A DNA stretch of 64,000 nucleotides from an uncultured Myxococcales bacterium (GTDB lineage Bacteria > Myxococcota_A > UBA9042). The translations under genes and the position numbers were made by a program. The DNA lies in assembly GCA_903919145.1 (NCBI GenBank), contig CAIXGW010000041.1, positions 1-64,000 on the forward strand, written 5' to 3'. The notes under the pieces were generated by a model, which was not told the DNA's origin, ran no database searches, and saw only the letters and a program-made list of their open reading frames with translations. Shown here piece by piece: positions 25,093 through 34,430 of the stretch. Numbering within the stretch: the first letter of the stretch is position 1; the number at the start of each line of letters is the position of its first letter.

Positions 25093-26493
25093 ATGGGTCA
25101 GACGCTTGGTCGCGCAGTCAACTGGACACGGACCCGCCAGCTGCCGGCGCTGCTGGCGCTTGGCCTGGCGGTCTCAGCCGGCACGGGGGCCTGCAAGGGC
25201 GGCGCCAGCCGCGGCGAGCCTGCGGCGCCGGTGCCCCCCAGCGCGGCGGCCAAGCCCTCGCAGCGCCAGCGGCCCGCCCCAGCTGCGGTCGCTGAAGTGG
25301 CTGTCGCCGCTGAGGTCACCAGCGCGGCGAGCCCACCGGAGGCCGTAGCCTCCGCTCCTCTGGCCGTGCGCCACGCGGTCGCCCAGATCCCGGCTACCGC
25401 CCCGGCGGCCGGCGTGCGCCTTGGCGAGCGCTGGGCAGCCGTTTGGCGCGCCGACCGGCACTGGCAGGCCCGGGCTTTTGATGCCGCCGGGCACACTGTG
25501 TGGAACGCACCGGCGGTGCCAGCCCAAGACGGGCCCATCGACGGGGTCTTGGCGACTGCCGCGGGCAGCAAGGTGTGGGTAGGGGCGGTGGCCGGCTTGC
25601 AGGTCGCCTGCTTGCAGGGCAGCGGCAGTGGAGGCGTCAAAGTCCTTCGCACGCCGCTCATCGGCTTGGTCGGCCAGAGCGACGGCAGCGCGGTGCTGGT
25701 GCTGGCCAGCGGCGGCCCGGGAGCACAACTGGCTAGGCTCAAAGAAGATTTTTCAGCTGTCTGGGAGAGAGAAGTGGCCTTGCCCGGCGCCGTGACCGCT
25801 GTGACGGCCACCTTGCGCGACGACCTGCTGCTGCTGGGCCGCGGCCAGGGCAGCACCGCCGGCTGGTGGGCGGCGCGCGTCGGACACAGCGACGGCGGCC
25901 TGGCATGGACGCGGGCAATTCCGGCCAAGAGCTTGCCCGCCGATGCCGATCTGTTGGCAGTCGCGCCCTCCTCGCGCGGTGCAGTACTCTACGCTGCGGA
26001 TCGCCGGGCGGCGCGCAGCTGGACGGTAGTGGCCCTGGATGCCAACGGCCATGTCGAGTGGTCGCAGCCCTTGGAGCGGCGCGCGCCGCGGGTGGTGGCG
26101 GCTGCGGCCCTGCAGGGGTCGTGGATGACCCAGACCCGCGATGGGCAGGTGCTGCTGCAGAGCCTTGAACCTATGGGAAAAGCGGGTGAAAGCTTGGCCG
26201 CCTATGCGCTTGACCTAGAAGAGCCCCTGGCCGTCGGCAGCGATGGCAGCGCCGCGTGGCTCATCAGCCGCGCCCCCCACCCAACGGGCAGTGGCAGTGA
26301 ATTGCTGTTTACGCGCTGGAGCTTGGGCGAGGGGACGGAGGCCCCCTCTTGCGATCCGGGGCCCTGCCAGGCCGTCCGCCGCAGTGGCGACCGTTGCAGC
26401 CGTACCACTTTGGCCGATGGCTCGGCTTGCGGCTCCAGCGCATCCTGTGCCGCCGGCGTGTGTGTGCGGAAGCGCTCCCAGCCTTCTCCCTAG
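25093..26493 (+). CDS. lipoprotein with beta-propeller-like body
   Basis: A 466-residue predicted lipoprotein: a Sec signal peptide ends in the lipobox GTGAC (Cys about residue 34), then an Ala/Pro-rich linker (to about residue 90). From there, repeated segments read as four-strand blades, such as WAAVWRADRHWQARAFDAAG, VAGLQVACLQGSG, WTVVALDANGHVEWSQPL and GSWMTQTRDGQVLLQSL. The pattern of ...ALDANGHVEW... is typical of PQQ/WD-like outer-membrane propellers. A Cys-rich tail (CDPGPCQAVRRSGDRC...CAAGVCVRK) closes the protein. Function unknown. Confidence 0.65.
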   Translation: MGQTLGRAVNWTRTRQLPALLALGLAVSAGTGACKGGASRGEPAAPVPPSAAAKPSQRQRPAPAAVAEVAVAAEVTSAASPPEAVASAPLAVRHAVAQIPATAPAAGVRLGERWAAVWRADRHWQARAFDAAGHTVWNAPAVPAQDGPIDGVLATAAGSKVWVGAVAGLQVACLQGSGSGGVKVLRTPLIGLVGQSDGSAVLVLASGGPGAQLARLKEDFSAVWEREVALPGAVTAVTATLRDDLLLLGRGQGSTAGWWAARVGHSDGGLAWTRAIPAKSLPADADLLAVAPSSRGAVLYAADRRAARSWTVVALDANGHVEWSQPLERRAPRVVAAAALQGSWMTQTRDGQVLLQSLEPMGKAGESLAAYALDLEEPLAVGSDGSAAWLISRAPHPTGSGSELLFTRWSLGEGTEAPSCDPGPCQAVRRSGDRCSRTTLADGSACGSSASCAAGVCVRKRSQPSP

Positions 26494-26607
26494 CAGCCCG
26501 TGGCCTGAATTTGCACAGAGTTATCTAGGCGTCATCGCTCGACGGCTGGGTACTTCTGCCACTGGGCTTCCCCAGCGGCGCCCGATTCCCCGTTGCTGTT
26601 CAAAGCT

Positions 26608-28734
26608 CTATTCTTCGGGTCGGTCGCTGGTCAGCGGATCCACCACGGCACTGCAGGCACCGTCATCGCCCATCTTGCCGCGGCCGGTGATGCGAAAGGT
26701 AGAGGCCTGGCCATCGCAGTCCAGGTCGGCATAGGCCGACAGCACAAAGCGCGCTTCGCCCAGCGAGCCAGAGGACTCAAACTCGTAGCGGTAGCGGCTG
26801 TCAGAGCCGCCCTCGATGCCCAGGGCCTGCCAGGTGGGGCCCAGCTGCCAGCTGCTGGCGTCGCAGCGGCGATCGCCATCGGCATCCATGGCCGGCTCGC
26901 AGCAGCTCTGCGGCGGGTTGGGCGGGGCGCTGGGCGGAAACTGGCAAGCAGGGGCGTCGGCGTGGGCTTCGCCATACCACACCGCGGCGGCGCGGGCCAG
27001 GCGATCGAGATCGGCTCTGGCCTCTATAGTCTTGCTTTGGTTGCTGTATCGCAGGAACGCTGGCACAGCAAACGCAGCCACCAGCGGCGCGACCCCTAGC
27101 AGGGTCGCCTGCAGCTGCGGATCGCCAATGGCGCGCAGCAAGACCCCTTCGCCGTCCAGCTGCAGTGATGCGCCAAAGTAGCGCTGACCCTGGAGCTTCT
27201 TGGCCCACTGCTCCAGCAACGGCCCGACTTGCTGGGCGTTCTTGTCTCCCGCCAGGGCGGCGCGCGCGGCGTCCATGACGGGCTGAATGTCGGCCACCGC
27301 GCCCACAAACACGTCGCCGTCCAAGGCCTCGACCACGGCGGTGTCCGCCAGAGAATCGCCCTTGCTGCGCTCGCCAGCGGCCAGCAGCACGGCCGAGCTG
27401 GGGGCAATCAGCACCGCATCGTCGAGCCTAGCGACCACCGCGCCCAGCGGGCCGGCCTGCAGCTGCCAGCCCTTCTTGCCTTGAATCGTTATTTCCGTTG
27501 CTGTTACTCCGCTTTTTCCGGCAAACAGCCCAATCAGCTTGGCCACCAGCGCGTCGGCCTTGGGGGCATCGACCACGCCGACCGCCACCAGCCAGGTCGG
27601 CAGGGCCTTGCCGCCGGTCGATGCCGTGGCCAGGGCAGAGGCCATGTCCACGCCGCCGCACAGATGACCAGAGAACGCCTCGGTAATTTCACCCCAGCCC
27701 ACGCCGGTAAAGGCCAGCATGGCGGTGGCGGCGGGCAGGGCCGTGCGCGTCGATGCCGGGGTCGAAGGCGGCAGCAGCTTGCCAATGCCGCCAGTGGCCT
27801 CCAGCAGGTTGGCCGACAGGCGGGCGCCGGCCCAGCCGGTCTTGGGCAGCAGGCGGGCGCAGCGCGGCGGGTTGCGCTTGGGCTTGACGATCTCTGCCAG
27901 GGCGGTGCGCCCGGCGGCGGTGGCGCCGATGCGCCAGCCGCTGCGGTCGCTGAGCCACGCTGCTTGATAGGGGAACAGGCCGCCAAAGAACGCCAGGTCG
28001 GCACCCACTTCGGCGCGGGGCTGTAGGGCCATCAGCGCAGTGTTGTCGGCCCAGGCCAGCAAGTAGCGATCGCCGGCATCGCGCCGTGCCTTGGCAAAAC
28101 CACCGTGCTTGGCCAAAGGCGTGCCGCCGCCGCGCAAAAAGCCTTCAAAGCCGGCGCGCAGCAGCGCCAGCTCCTGGGGCGAGGCCCCGCCAGGCACCGG
28201 CATCAGCGCCAGCCGTTCGCCCTCGCCTCCCAGCCACAGCGCCTCGCCCGAGACGGTCAATTCTTGAATGGCGCCCAGTTGTTTACCAAGGGTCACCGTG
28301 AGGCCCGCCTTGGCCAGGGCGGCCTGCAGCTTGCCGCGGTCGGTCACCCGCGCCAGCGCCACCGGCAAGGGGGTCCGTTGCTCGCTGCGCATCAGCCGGC
28401 GATCGGCTACCAGGGCAATGCCGGTGGCTGGGTCCAGGCCCCAGGCCTGCCACGCCTGCGCATCGCCGGGATCGCCGCCCAGTCTTGCCACAATGGCCGG
28501 GCGGTTGAATTCCGCCGGCAGCTGCTTGAGCGCCGCGGCGTCCAGGGCCTCCAAACCCTGCTTGGCCAGCTTGTCCAAAGAGCGCAATTCCATGGCTGCC
28601 AGGGTCTGGCTGCTGTCCAGCTCGTCTAGCAGGCTGGTCGCGCGGCCACCGGCGTTTTGCCAAAGAAACCAAATGCTTGCTGCAGCGATGGCCAGAGCCA
28701 TACTGGCCAACATTGCGATCACAACTTTGCGCAT
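26608..28734 (-). CDS. membrane-anchored protein with internal pilin-like module
   Basis: A 708-residue protein. An N-terminal hydrophobic helix (VVIAMLASMALAIAAASIWFLW) is followed by about 500 residues that resemble DUF3352-type periplasmic proteins (KLQAALAKAGLTVTLGKQL, LVAVGVVDAPKADALVAKLIG). Around residue 545 a segment GVAPLVAAFAVPAFLRYSNQSKTIEARADLDRL appears. This closely resembles the alpha-1 helix of deltaproteobacterial type IV pilins (AIPAFLKY..RSKTSEA). It is followed by a pilin-like C-terminal domain with WQALGIEGGSDSRYRYEFES and SAYADLDCDGQAS. There is no prepilin cleavage site before it. The fusion is unusual. The gene has its own promoter at 28838-28866. Confidence 0.65.
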   Translation of the reverse strand: MRKVVIAMLASMALAIAAASIWFLWQNAGGRATSLLDELDSSQTLAAMELRSLDKLAKQGLEALDAAALKQLPAEFNRPAIVARLGGDPGDAQAWQAWGLDPATGIALVADRRLMRSEQRTPLPVALARVTDRGKLQAALAKAGLTVTLGKQLGAIQELTVSGEALWLGGEGERLALMPVPGGASPQELALLRAGFEGFLRGGGTPLAKHGGFAKARRDAGDRYLLAWADNTALMALQPRAEVGADLAFFGGLFPYQAAWLSDRSGWRIGATAAGRTALAEIVKPKRNPPRCARLLPKTGWAGARLSANLLEATGGIGKLLPPSTPASTRTALPAATAMLAFTGVGWGEITEAFSGHLCGGVDMASALATASTGGKALPTWLVAVGVVDAPKADALVAKLIGLFAGKSGVTATEITIQGKKGWQLQAGPLGAVVARLDDAVLIAPSSAVLLAAGERSKGDSLADTAVVEALDGDVFVGAVADIQPVMDAARAALAGDKNAQQVGPLLEQWAKKLQGQRYFGASLQLDGEGVLLRAIGDPQLQATLLGVAPLVAAFAVPAFLRYSNQSKTIEARADLDRLARAAAVWYGEAHADAPACQFPPSAPPNPPQSCCEPAMDADGDRRCDASSWQLGPTWQALGIEGGSDSRYRYEFESSGSLGEARFVLSAYADLDCDGQASTFRITGRGKMGDDGACSAVVDPLTSDRPEE

Positions 28735-28837
28735 CAGAAACTCCCGGGTGCAGCGACCCCTGTGCTTGTACGCTCAGCCGCCGGCAACGGTGTAGGCCAG
28801 GGTGAGACGGAGGGCAGAAGGCAAGGGGCGAGCCGCT

Positions 28838-28866
28838 AGTCTAGGCAGGGCAGGGTGGCAAGTCAA
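28838..28866 (-). promoter_or_regulatory. sigma-70-type promoter for the pilin-module gene
   Basis: On the minus strand TTGACT, 17-bp spacer, TAGACT, about 100 bp upstream of the ATG. Confidence 0.45.
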
Positions 28867-28953
28867 TCTGGTCAGACTGGCAAAAACCTTGACTATGCCG
28901 CAGTTGGGCCTGAAACTGCCCCGCGGACCCGCACTCCCCCATAGGACCCATTG

Positions 28954-31323
28954 ATGGCAAAGCCCATGCCCGTCGCTGCCTACCAAGCCCTGTCCAGCCC
29001 CTTGGAAGACCTGCATGGCCACTATGACGCGGTGGTGGTTGGTTCTGGCTACGGTGGCGCGATTGCCGCTTGTCGCCTGGCCCAGGCCCGCCGTCGCGAC
29101 GGCAGCCGCTTGCGCATCGCGCTGTTGGAGCGCGGTCGCGAGAGGGGCCCGGGCAGCTATCCAGACACCATGCTTGAGTTCAGCGCTTTGGCCCAGTACA
29201 CCACCCCGGCAGGGCGCATCGGCCCAGAAGACGGGATGTTTGATTTTCGCATGGGCGGGGATGTCGCCGTCATCCAGGGCTGTGGCCTGGGCGGCACGTC
29301 GCTCATCAACGCCAACCTGGCAGCCGAGCCGCTGGACTGGGTGCTGCAAGACAGCGCTTGGCCAGAAGAATTTCGCCGCGATCTGCCCAACTGGCCGGCC
29401 TACCTCCACAGCGCCAAGTCGATGCTTCAGCCCGCGCCCTATCCGGCTGACCGGCCGCTGCCCGGCAAGCTCGGCGCCTTGCGCAAGTCTGCCCAGGCGC
29501 TGGGGATGCCCTGCCAAAGCTGGCCAGTCAACGTCACCTTTGAGGCGCAGGTCAATCCCGCCGGCATGGCGATGAGCGCCTGTGACGGCTGCGGCGACTG
29601 CGTGACGGGCTGCAACCGTGGAGCAAAAAACACCACACTGTTCAACTATTTGCCTATGGCTCGCCGCCACGGAGCTCAGCTGTTCTGCCAGCTGCTGGTA
29701 GAGCGCCTAGAGCGGCACGACACCCGCTGGCTGGTCCACTACCGGCCCATCGGCGAAGGTCGCGAGTCTCTGACCGCGGACCTGCCCTTTGTGACGGCGG
29801 ATCTGGTCATCCTGGGCGCCGGAGCGCTGGGCAGTGCCGAGATCCTGGAGCGCAGCCGCAAGGCTGGCCTGCCGATGTCGGCTCGGCTGGGGATGCAGTT
29901 CAGCGGCAACGGCGATGTGCTGGCCTTTGGCTTCAACTGCGACGCCGAGGTGGGGGCGGTGGGCAGCGGCAGCAGCGAGCCCAGCACCGATTTTCCACCC
30001 GGCCCCTGCATCACCGGCGTCATCGACCTGCGTGCTACCGAGCAACCCAAAGAACACGGGATGTTCATTATGGATGGCGTGGTGCCGGCGGCGTTTGTTC
30101 CCGCCATGCCGGCGGTGCTTACGGCAGCGGCGGCGGCGCTGGGCAAAGACAGCGACCACGGCTGGGCGGACAAGGCCCGCGAGCTGGCCCGCGAGGCGAA
30201 GATGCTGGTGCCGGGCCTGCGCGGCGATGCCCTGGACAACACCCAGACCTATTTGGTGATGTGCCATGACGCCGGCGAAGGTCAGCTGGCCTATGACAGC
30301 GACGGTCGCGCCAGTGTGGTGTGGCCCGATGCCGGCAAAGCGGCCTACCTAAAGGCTGTTGACCACCGGCTCCAGCAGTGTACGGCTGCCCTGGGCGGCA
30401 CCCACGTGCCCAATCCGGTGTGGACGCCCCTGCTCGACAACAAGCTCATTTCCTGCCATCCCATGGGCACTTGCGCCATGGCCGAGCGCGCCGAGCAAGG
30501 CGTCGTGGATCACAAGGGCCGTGTGTTTGCTGGCGAAGCTGGTGCCGAGGTGCATCCGGGGCTCTACGTCACCGACGCCGCAGTCATTCCCCGTTCCCTT
30601 GGGGTCAACCCGCTGTTGACCATCTCAACTCTGGCAGAGCGGGCGATGGTTCACCTGCTGGCCGACCTGGGCCTGCAGCGCGATGACAGCCTGCCGCCAC
30701 TGCCGCCAGCCGCGCGCCACAAGCTTGGCATGCGCTTTACCGAGCGGATGGCTGGGCACATTGGCCTTGGCGAGACAGTGGATTGGGATGAGCAATTCTG
30801 GCAGCCGGGTGTGCAAAAAAGCGCCGCCGAGTTTGTGGTCACCGTCCACAGCGATGACTTGGATGAGGTGCTGGACCATCCGCAGCACCGCGCCCGCCTG
30901 ACCGGCACCTTCAGCCTGCCCGCGCTGAGTGCCGAGCCCATGACGCTGCAAGACGGCGAGTTTCAGCTATTTATCGACGACCCGTCGGACCCTGCCGGCA
31001 AGAAGATGGGCTACAACTTTGACGCGTTGACCAGCGATGGGCAGTTGTACTGCCTGCGCGGAGAAAAGCTCATCCACGATGGCGACGGCTTTGACCTGTT
31101 GACCGACACCACCCGCCTGTTTGCCACGGTGTACCGGGGGCCGGTCGCCGACGGAGTCATTGCCGGCAAGGGCATTCTGCTGGTCTCCATTGCCGACCTT
31201 CCGGCGGCCCTGGCCAGCCTGACTGTCTTGAACGCCCGTAACGGCGCCGAAAAGGCGGACGCTCTGTACCGCGCTGGCCGCTTCTTTCTGGGTTCTCTTG
31301 CAACGGCCTATCTCGGCAACTAA
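28954..31323 (+). CDS. GMC-type oxidoreductase with Cys cluster (cholesterol-oxidase-like)
   Basis: A 789-residue flavoprotein. The FAD-binding Rossmann motif is VVVGSGYGGAIAACRLA near residue 28. GMC motifs follow: CGLGGTSLINANLAAEP and, near the C-terminal side of the domain, CHPMGTCAM and LYVTDAAVIPRSLGVNPLLTIS, with the usual active-site His. An unusual CDGCGDCVTGCNRGAKNTT (CX2CX2CX3C) lies around residue 205, looking like an Fe-S or metal site found in a subset of GMC relatives of cholesterol oxidase. The last 220 residues form an extra domain. ATG 28954 is chosen over the adjacent TTG because AGGACC lies upstream. The membrane phosphoesterase begins 21 bp downstream. Confidence 0.82.
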   Translation: MAKPMPVAAYQALSSPLEDLHGHYDAVVVGSGYGGAIAACRLAQARRRDGSRLRIALLERGRERGPGSYPDTMLEFSALAQYTTPAGRIGPEDGMFDFRMGGDVAVIQGCGLGGTSLINANLAAEPLDWVLQDSAWPEEFRRDLPNWPAYLHSAKSMLQPAPYPADRPLPGKLGALRKSAQALGMPCQSWPVNVTFEAQVNPAGMAMSACDGCGDCVTGCNRGAKNTTLFNYLPMARRHGAQLFCQLLVERLERHDTRWLVHYRPIGEGRESLTADLPFVTADLVILGAGALGSAEILERSRKAGLPMSARLGMQFSGNGDVLAFGFNCDAEVGAVGSGSSEPSTDFPPGPCITGVIDLRATEQPKEHGMFIMDGVVPAAFVPAMPAVLTAAAAALGKDSDHGWADKARELAREAKMLVPGLRGDALDNTQTYLVMCHDAGEGQLAYDSDGRASVVWPDAGKAAYLKAVDHRLQQCTAALGGTHVPNPVWTPLLDNKLISCHPMGTCAMAERAEQGVVDHKGRVFAGEAGAEVHPGLYVTDAAVIPRSLGVNPLLTISTLAERAMVHLLADLGLQRDDSLPPLPPAARHKLGMRFTERMAGHIGLGETVDWDEQFWQPGVQKSAAEFVVTVHSDDLDEVLDHPQHRARLTGTFSLPALSAEPMTLQDGEFQLFIDDPSDPAGKKMGYNFDALTSDGQLYCLRGEKLIHDGDGFDLLTDTTRLFATVYRGPVADGVIAGKGILLVSIADLPAALASLTVLNARNGAEKADALYRAGRFFLGSLATAYLGN

Positions 31324-31344
31324 GTCCACAGCAAAGAGGCGAGC

Positions 31345-33645
31345 ATGGAGACCAGCTTGGCAGGCATGCTCCAGCAGTTGCGGGCTTGGGTCGAGCGCAC
31401 GACCGCGTGGCGCTGGGTGGCGCTGGCCGGGGGGCTGGGCTTTGGCCTGGCCAGCGAGTTCTTTGCCAATGCCGCGCAGCTGTCTTTGGTGCTTGAGTTC
31501 TTGGCGCTTGTCGTTGTGTCCGTCTTCTGCGGCATTTGGCCCACGCTGGCCGCGGCAGAGATCGCGCTGGCGCTGCTGTGGTGGGTGCTGGTGCGCCGCA
31601 ATCGATCCAGCTGGCTGGCGCGCTTTGTCACGGACGTCAACCGCACCCTGGGGCACGTAGAGGCGCTGGGGCCGCTGCTCATCTTGGCGATGCTGCTGGA
31701 TGCGCCGGCGTGGGTGCGTTTTGGCGGCGCGGCCTGGACGGTCGCCTGGGGTCCCAACATCCTGGACCGCATAGTGATTCAGTGGCACTGGCTGCGCACT
31801 CAGCGCCAGCCTACCGCAAGCTGGGTGCAGTCGGCTCGGCGGGTGCCGATGTACGCCGTCACCGTGATGGGCGCGGCGGCGCTGCTGGCCCTGGCTCCAG
31901 AGCAGTGGCGGGCCATGCTGCCTTCGACGCTGGCCGTTTTGGCGGGCATGGCCCTGCGCTTGGGCGTGACGTACCAGGGCGGCCGCCGCGGCTCTGGCTT
32001 GGTGCACCGGCAGTGGAGCAAATTCAGTGATATCGCCGTGACCATGGCCATCGTGCTGGCATTTGGCTATGCGGCATGGAGCCTGACGCAGCTCCGGTCT
32101 GGCGATCAGACCCGCCACCGCCTGACCCAGTCGGCCTGCGCGCCGCGGCCGCCCGGCGAGCCTGTGTTGGCCGTCTGGCTGCTGGCGGACACCCAGTTTC
32201 ACGAGCTGCGCGGCCAGCGCTCTGCGGCCAACCTGCCCATGGTCGATGCCGTGGTGCCGGTGGCGGTGCGTCCGGTGGTGCTGGACCTGCTGAGCGGGGT
32301 CACTCTGGACCACTTTGCCATGCAATATCGACAGTACGCCGCCAAGCACCCAGCGACCAAGCTGAGCTATGCCTACCTGGGCGACCTGGCCGACGTGGGC
32401 TGCACCAGCGAGATCGAGCGGTTCGACGCTCACTGGCGGCGCTTTGAGCCTGCCGACTGGAAGGGCGCCCCGGGCAGTCTGCTCGGCATCGCCTCGGGCA
32501 ACCATGACAACACGTTTGTTGGCAATTTCTACTGGCACCCCGACTGGAAGTCCGCCTGCGAACTGCCCAAGACCGTGACCGAAGTCAGCGAACGGCTAGA
32601 CAAGGCCACCGCCGACGCCTACCTGAGTCGCTTTGTGCAGCGCTACGGCGTGTCCGAAAAGTGGCTGCCCAGCCAACCCATCCAGTGCTGGGCGGGCAAG
32701 GTAGAGGGCAAAGCGGCCCTGCCGATGGTGAGCAAGGTCGGCATGCTGCCAGCCGATTCCACCGGGCCCGCCCGCCCGGTCTTTGCCGTCTTCTTGGACA
32801 CCGGCGACGCAGGCCTGTGGCAGTTTGGCGTGGCCGGCTCCCTGGGCAACCTCTCTGCCCCGCAGCTGGACGCGGTGCGCCAGCAGGTGCCGGCCGACGC
32901 GTGGATCCTGCTGATGCTGCACCACCCCATCGATCAGATAGGCCGGTTTGGCCTGCACCGCCTGGGCGAGATCATTGGCGAGTGGCGCAGCGGCCCGCTG
33001 GGTGATCGCCTGCTGCTGGTGGTGTCTGGCCACACCCACCGCTCTTACTGGCACCCCAGGTCGAGCGCCGGCGGCCAAGAATTTGCCGAGTTCACGGTGG
33101 GGTCTACCACGGATCCCACCCAGGAAGCGGCCGTCCTAGAGCTGCGCGGTACGGCAAGCCGGCCAGACGTGTTTGTGGCCACCGTGCCGGCAGTCCACCG
33201 ACCGGGGATGGATTGCAGCGAAAGCGGCGATCTCGACGCCGCCCAGTGCCAGGCGCTGCTGGTCGGCCTCACCGACCGCTGCCCCGCTGTGGCCCAAGAC
33301 GACTGCAATTTTCGGGTCTCCAGCAGCCAGGCGATGACCCGCAGGCAGCGCCAGCTGGCCAACAACCTCTTTGCCTGCCTGGGCATGCCACCAGGTCCCA
33401 ATACCTTGGATCCACAGGTCTACACGCGCAGAGCGCTAGAACGGCCAGAGGACCGCGCCAAGCTAGTGTGTCTATCCTGGGCGGCGTCGCTGCTTCAGTC
33501 CAAAAAGGGCGACGGCTGGCTGTACCTGGACGCCCTGCACTGTCTTGAAGAGCGCAGCGTGACGCTGGGCGGCTTCTCGGTGCACCTGCCGTACGGCAAG
33601 CCCGCATCTGCGCCAACCGCGGTGCCGGTGGTGAGGCGCCAGTAG
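31345..33645 (+). CDS. polytopic membrane protein with metallophosphoesterase domain
   Basis: A 766-residue protein with about seven hydrophobic helices in the first 255 residues, then a calcineurin-like phosphoesterase domain. Metal-binding blocks in order are LLADTQFHE (DxH variant), YLGDLADVG, ASGNHDNTF, MLHHP and VVSGHTHRSYW, which covers all five expected motifs. The C-terminal 180 residues are Cys-containing (CSESGDLDAAQCQALLVG) and may be extracytoplasmic. AGAGG precedes the ATG. It is probably cotranscribed with the GMC oxidoreductase. The substrate could be a phospholipid or polyprenyl phosphate, but that is a guess. Confidence 0.78.
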   Translation: METSLAGMLQQLRAWVERTTAWRWVALAGGLGFGLASEFFANAAQLSLVLEFLALVVVSVFCGIWPTLAAAEIALALLWWVLVRRNRSSWLARFVTDVNRTLGHVEALGPLLILAMLLDAPAWVRFGGAAWTVAWGPNILDRIVIQWHWLRTQRQPTASWVQSARRVPMYAVTVMGAAALLALAPEQWRAMLPSTLAVLAGMALRLGVTYQGGRRGSGLVHRQWSKFSDIAVTMAIVLAFGYAAWSLTQLRSGDQTRHRLTQSACAPRPPGEPVLAVWLLADTQFHELRGQRSAANLPMVDAVVPVAVRPVVLDLLSGVTLDHFAMQYRQYAAKHPATKLSYAYLGDLADVGCTSEIERFDAHWRRFEPADWKGAPGSLLGIASGNHDNTFVGNFYWHPDWKSACELPKTVTEVSERLDKATADAYLSRFVQRYGVSEKWLPSQPIQCWAGKVEGKAALPMVSKVGMLPADSTGPARPVFAVFLDTGDAGLWQFGVAGSLGNLSAPQLDAVRQQVPADAWILLMLHHPIDQIGRFGLHRLGEIIGEWRSGPLGDRLLLVVSGHTHRSYWHPRSSAGGQEFAEFTVGSTTDPTQEAAVLELRGTASRPDVFVATVPAVHRPGMDCSESGDLDAAQCQALLVGLTDRCPAVAQDDCNFRVSSSQAMTRRQRQLANNLFACLGMPPGPNTLDPQVYTRRALERPEDRAKLVCLSWAASLLQSKKGDGWLYLDALHCLEERSVTLGGFSVHLPYGKPASAPTAVPVVRRQ

Positions 33646-33699
33646 CCAGCTTTGCAGTTGGTTGGGACCATGCTCAACCGGTTATCGGCCAATTTGCGT

Positions 33700-34317
33700 C
33701 TATTTCTGCAGCGACTGCGCCGACACGCCCATCTGCAGCACGGTCTCGACGTCGCGAAACAGCACCATGACCGCTTGGTCGTGCAGCACGGTTTCCACGA
33801 TCCCCAGCCCATGCTGCTTGTGCAGCAGCACGTCCCCGGCCTTGTACGTCCGGGTGGCGTTGTAGGGCCGGCCGTCGCGGGCGGAAAGCGTCGCAGTCAG
33901 GCGCTGCCAGCGCACCAGGGCAGAATCATTGGCGGTCGCCGGCGGCGGCGGCAGCACCTCTTCGCGAATCGGCCCGCCCGAAGAAGGCGGCCCCAGGTCG
34001 GGGTCGCGGCCCATCATCTCGCGAAAGGCCTTGAGCGGTGCCGCCAGGTCGTTCTTGTCGCCGTTTTTGCGGCTGGCAAAATTGACCACGGCCGGGCTGC
34101 TGGTGCCCACCCGCTTGCGCGTCATGCCAGACAATTTCTTGATTTGTTTGGACCTTACCTCTTCGAGACTCATCTCGGGGTGCAAAGGTCCAGTGTGGCG
34201 GCAAGTTCGGCACGTGACCGAGAAGATCTCTCGCCCATCGGTGGCCGAGACGATCTGGTAGGTATTGAGCTTGCAGCGCGTGCAGTAGCCGTCGATCTCG
34301 TCGCCGACTTTGACCAT
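33700..34317 (-). CDS. zinc-ribbon protein with CarD-like C-terminal fold
   Basis: A 205-residue protein. Residues 1-45 form a zinc ribbon: CTRCKLNTYQIVSATDGREI followed by VTCRTCRHT (CX2C...CX2C). A basic linker (IKKLSGMTRKRV) and Pro-rich segment follow. The C-terminal 60 residues read YKAGDVLLHKQHGLGIVETVLHDQAVMVLFRD, the small SH3-like pattern (GD.I.H...G.G.V) of CarD-type RNA-polymerase-interacting domains. ATAGAGGCTGATC precedes the ATG. It diverges from dnaB with a 113-bp gap. A role in transcription is suggested by both motifs but not shown. Confidence 0.65.
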   Translation of the reverse strand: MVKVGDEIDGYCTRCKLNTYQIVSATDGREIFSVTCRTCRHTGPLHPEMSLEEVRSKQIKKLSGMTRKRVGTSSPAVVNFASRKNGDKNDLAAPLKAFREMMGRDPDLGPPSSGGPIREEVLPPPPATANDSALVRWQRLTATLSARDGRPYNATRTYKAGDVLLHKQHGLGIVETVLHDQAVMVLFRDVETVLQMGVSAQSLQK

Positions 34318-34430
34318 GATCAGCCTCTATGGGCGTTTGCGGTAGGAAGGGCCGCGGGCGTTGGAGCCAGCCACGCGGCCAAAGGCGCATCCTGCTGTCA
34401 GGGGGCGGCCGACTGCGGTAGACTGGCGCT

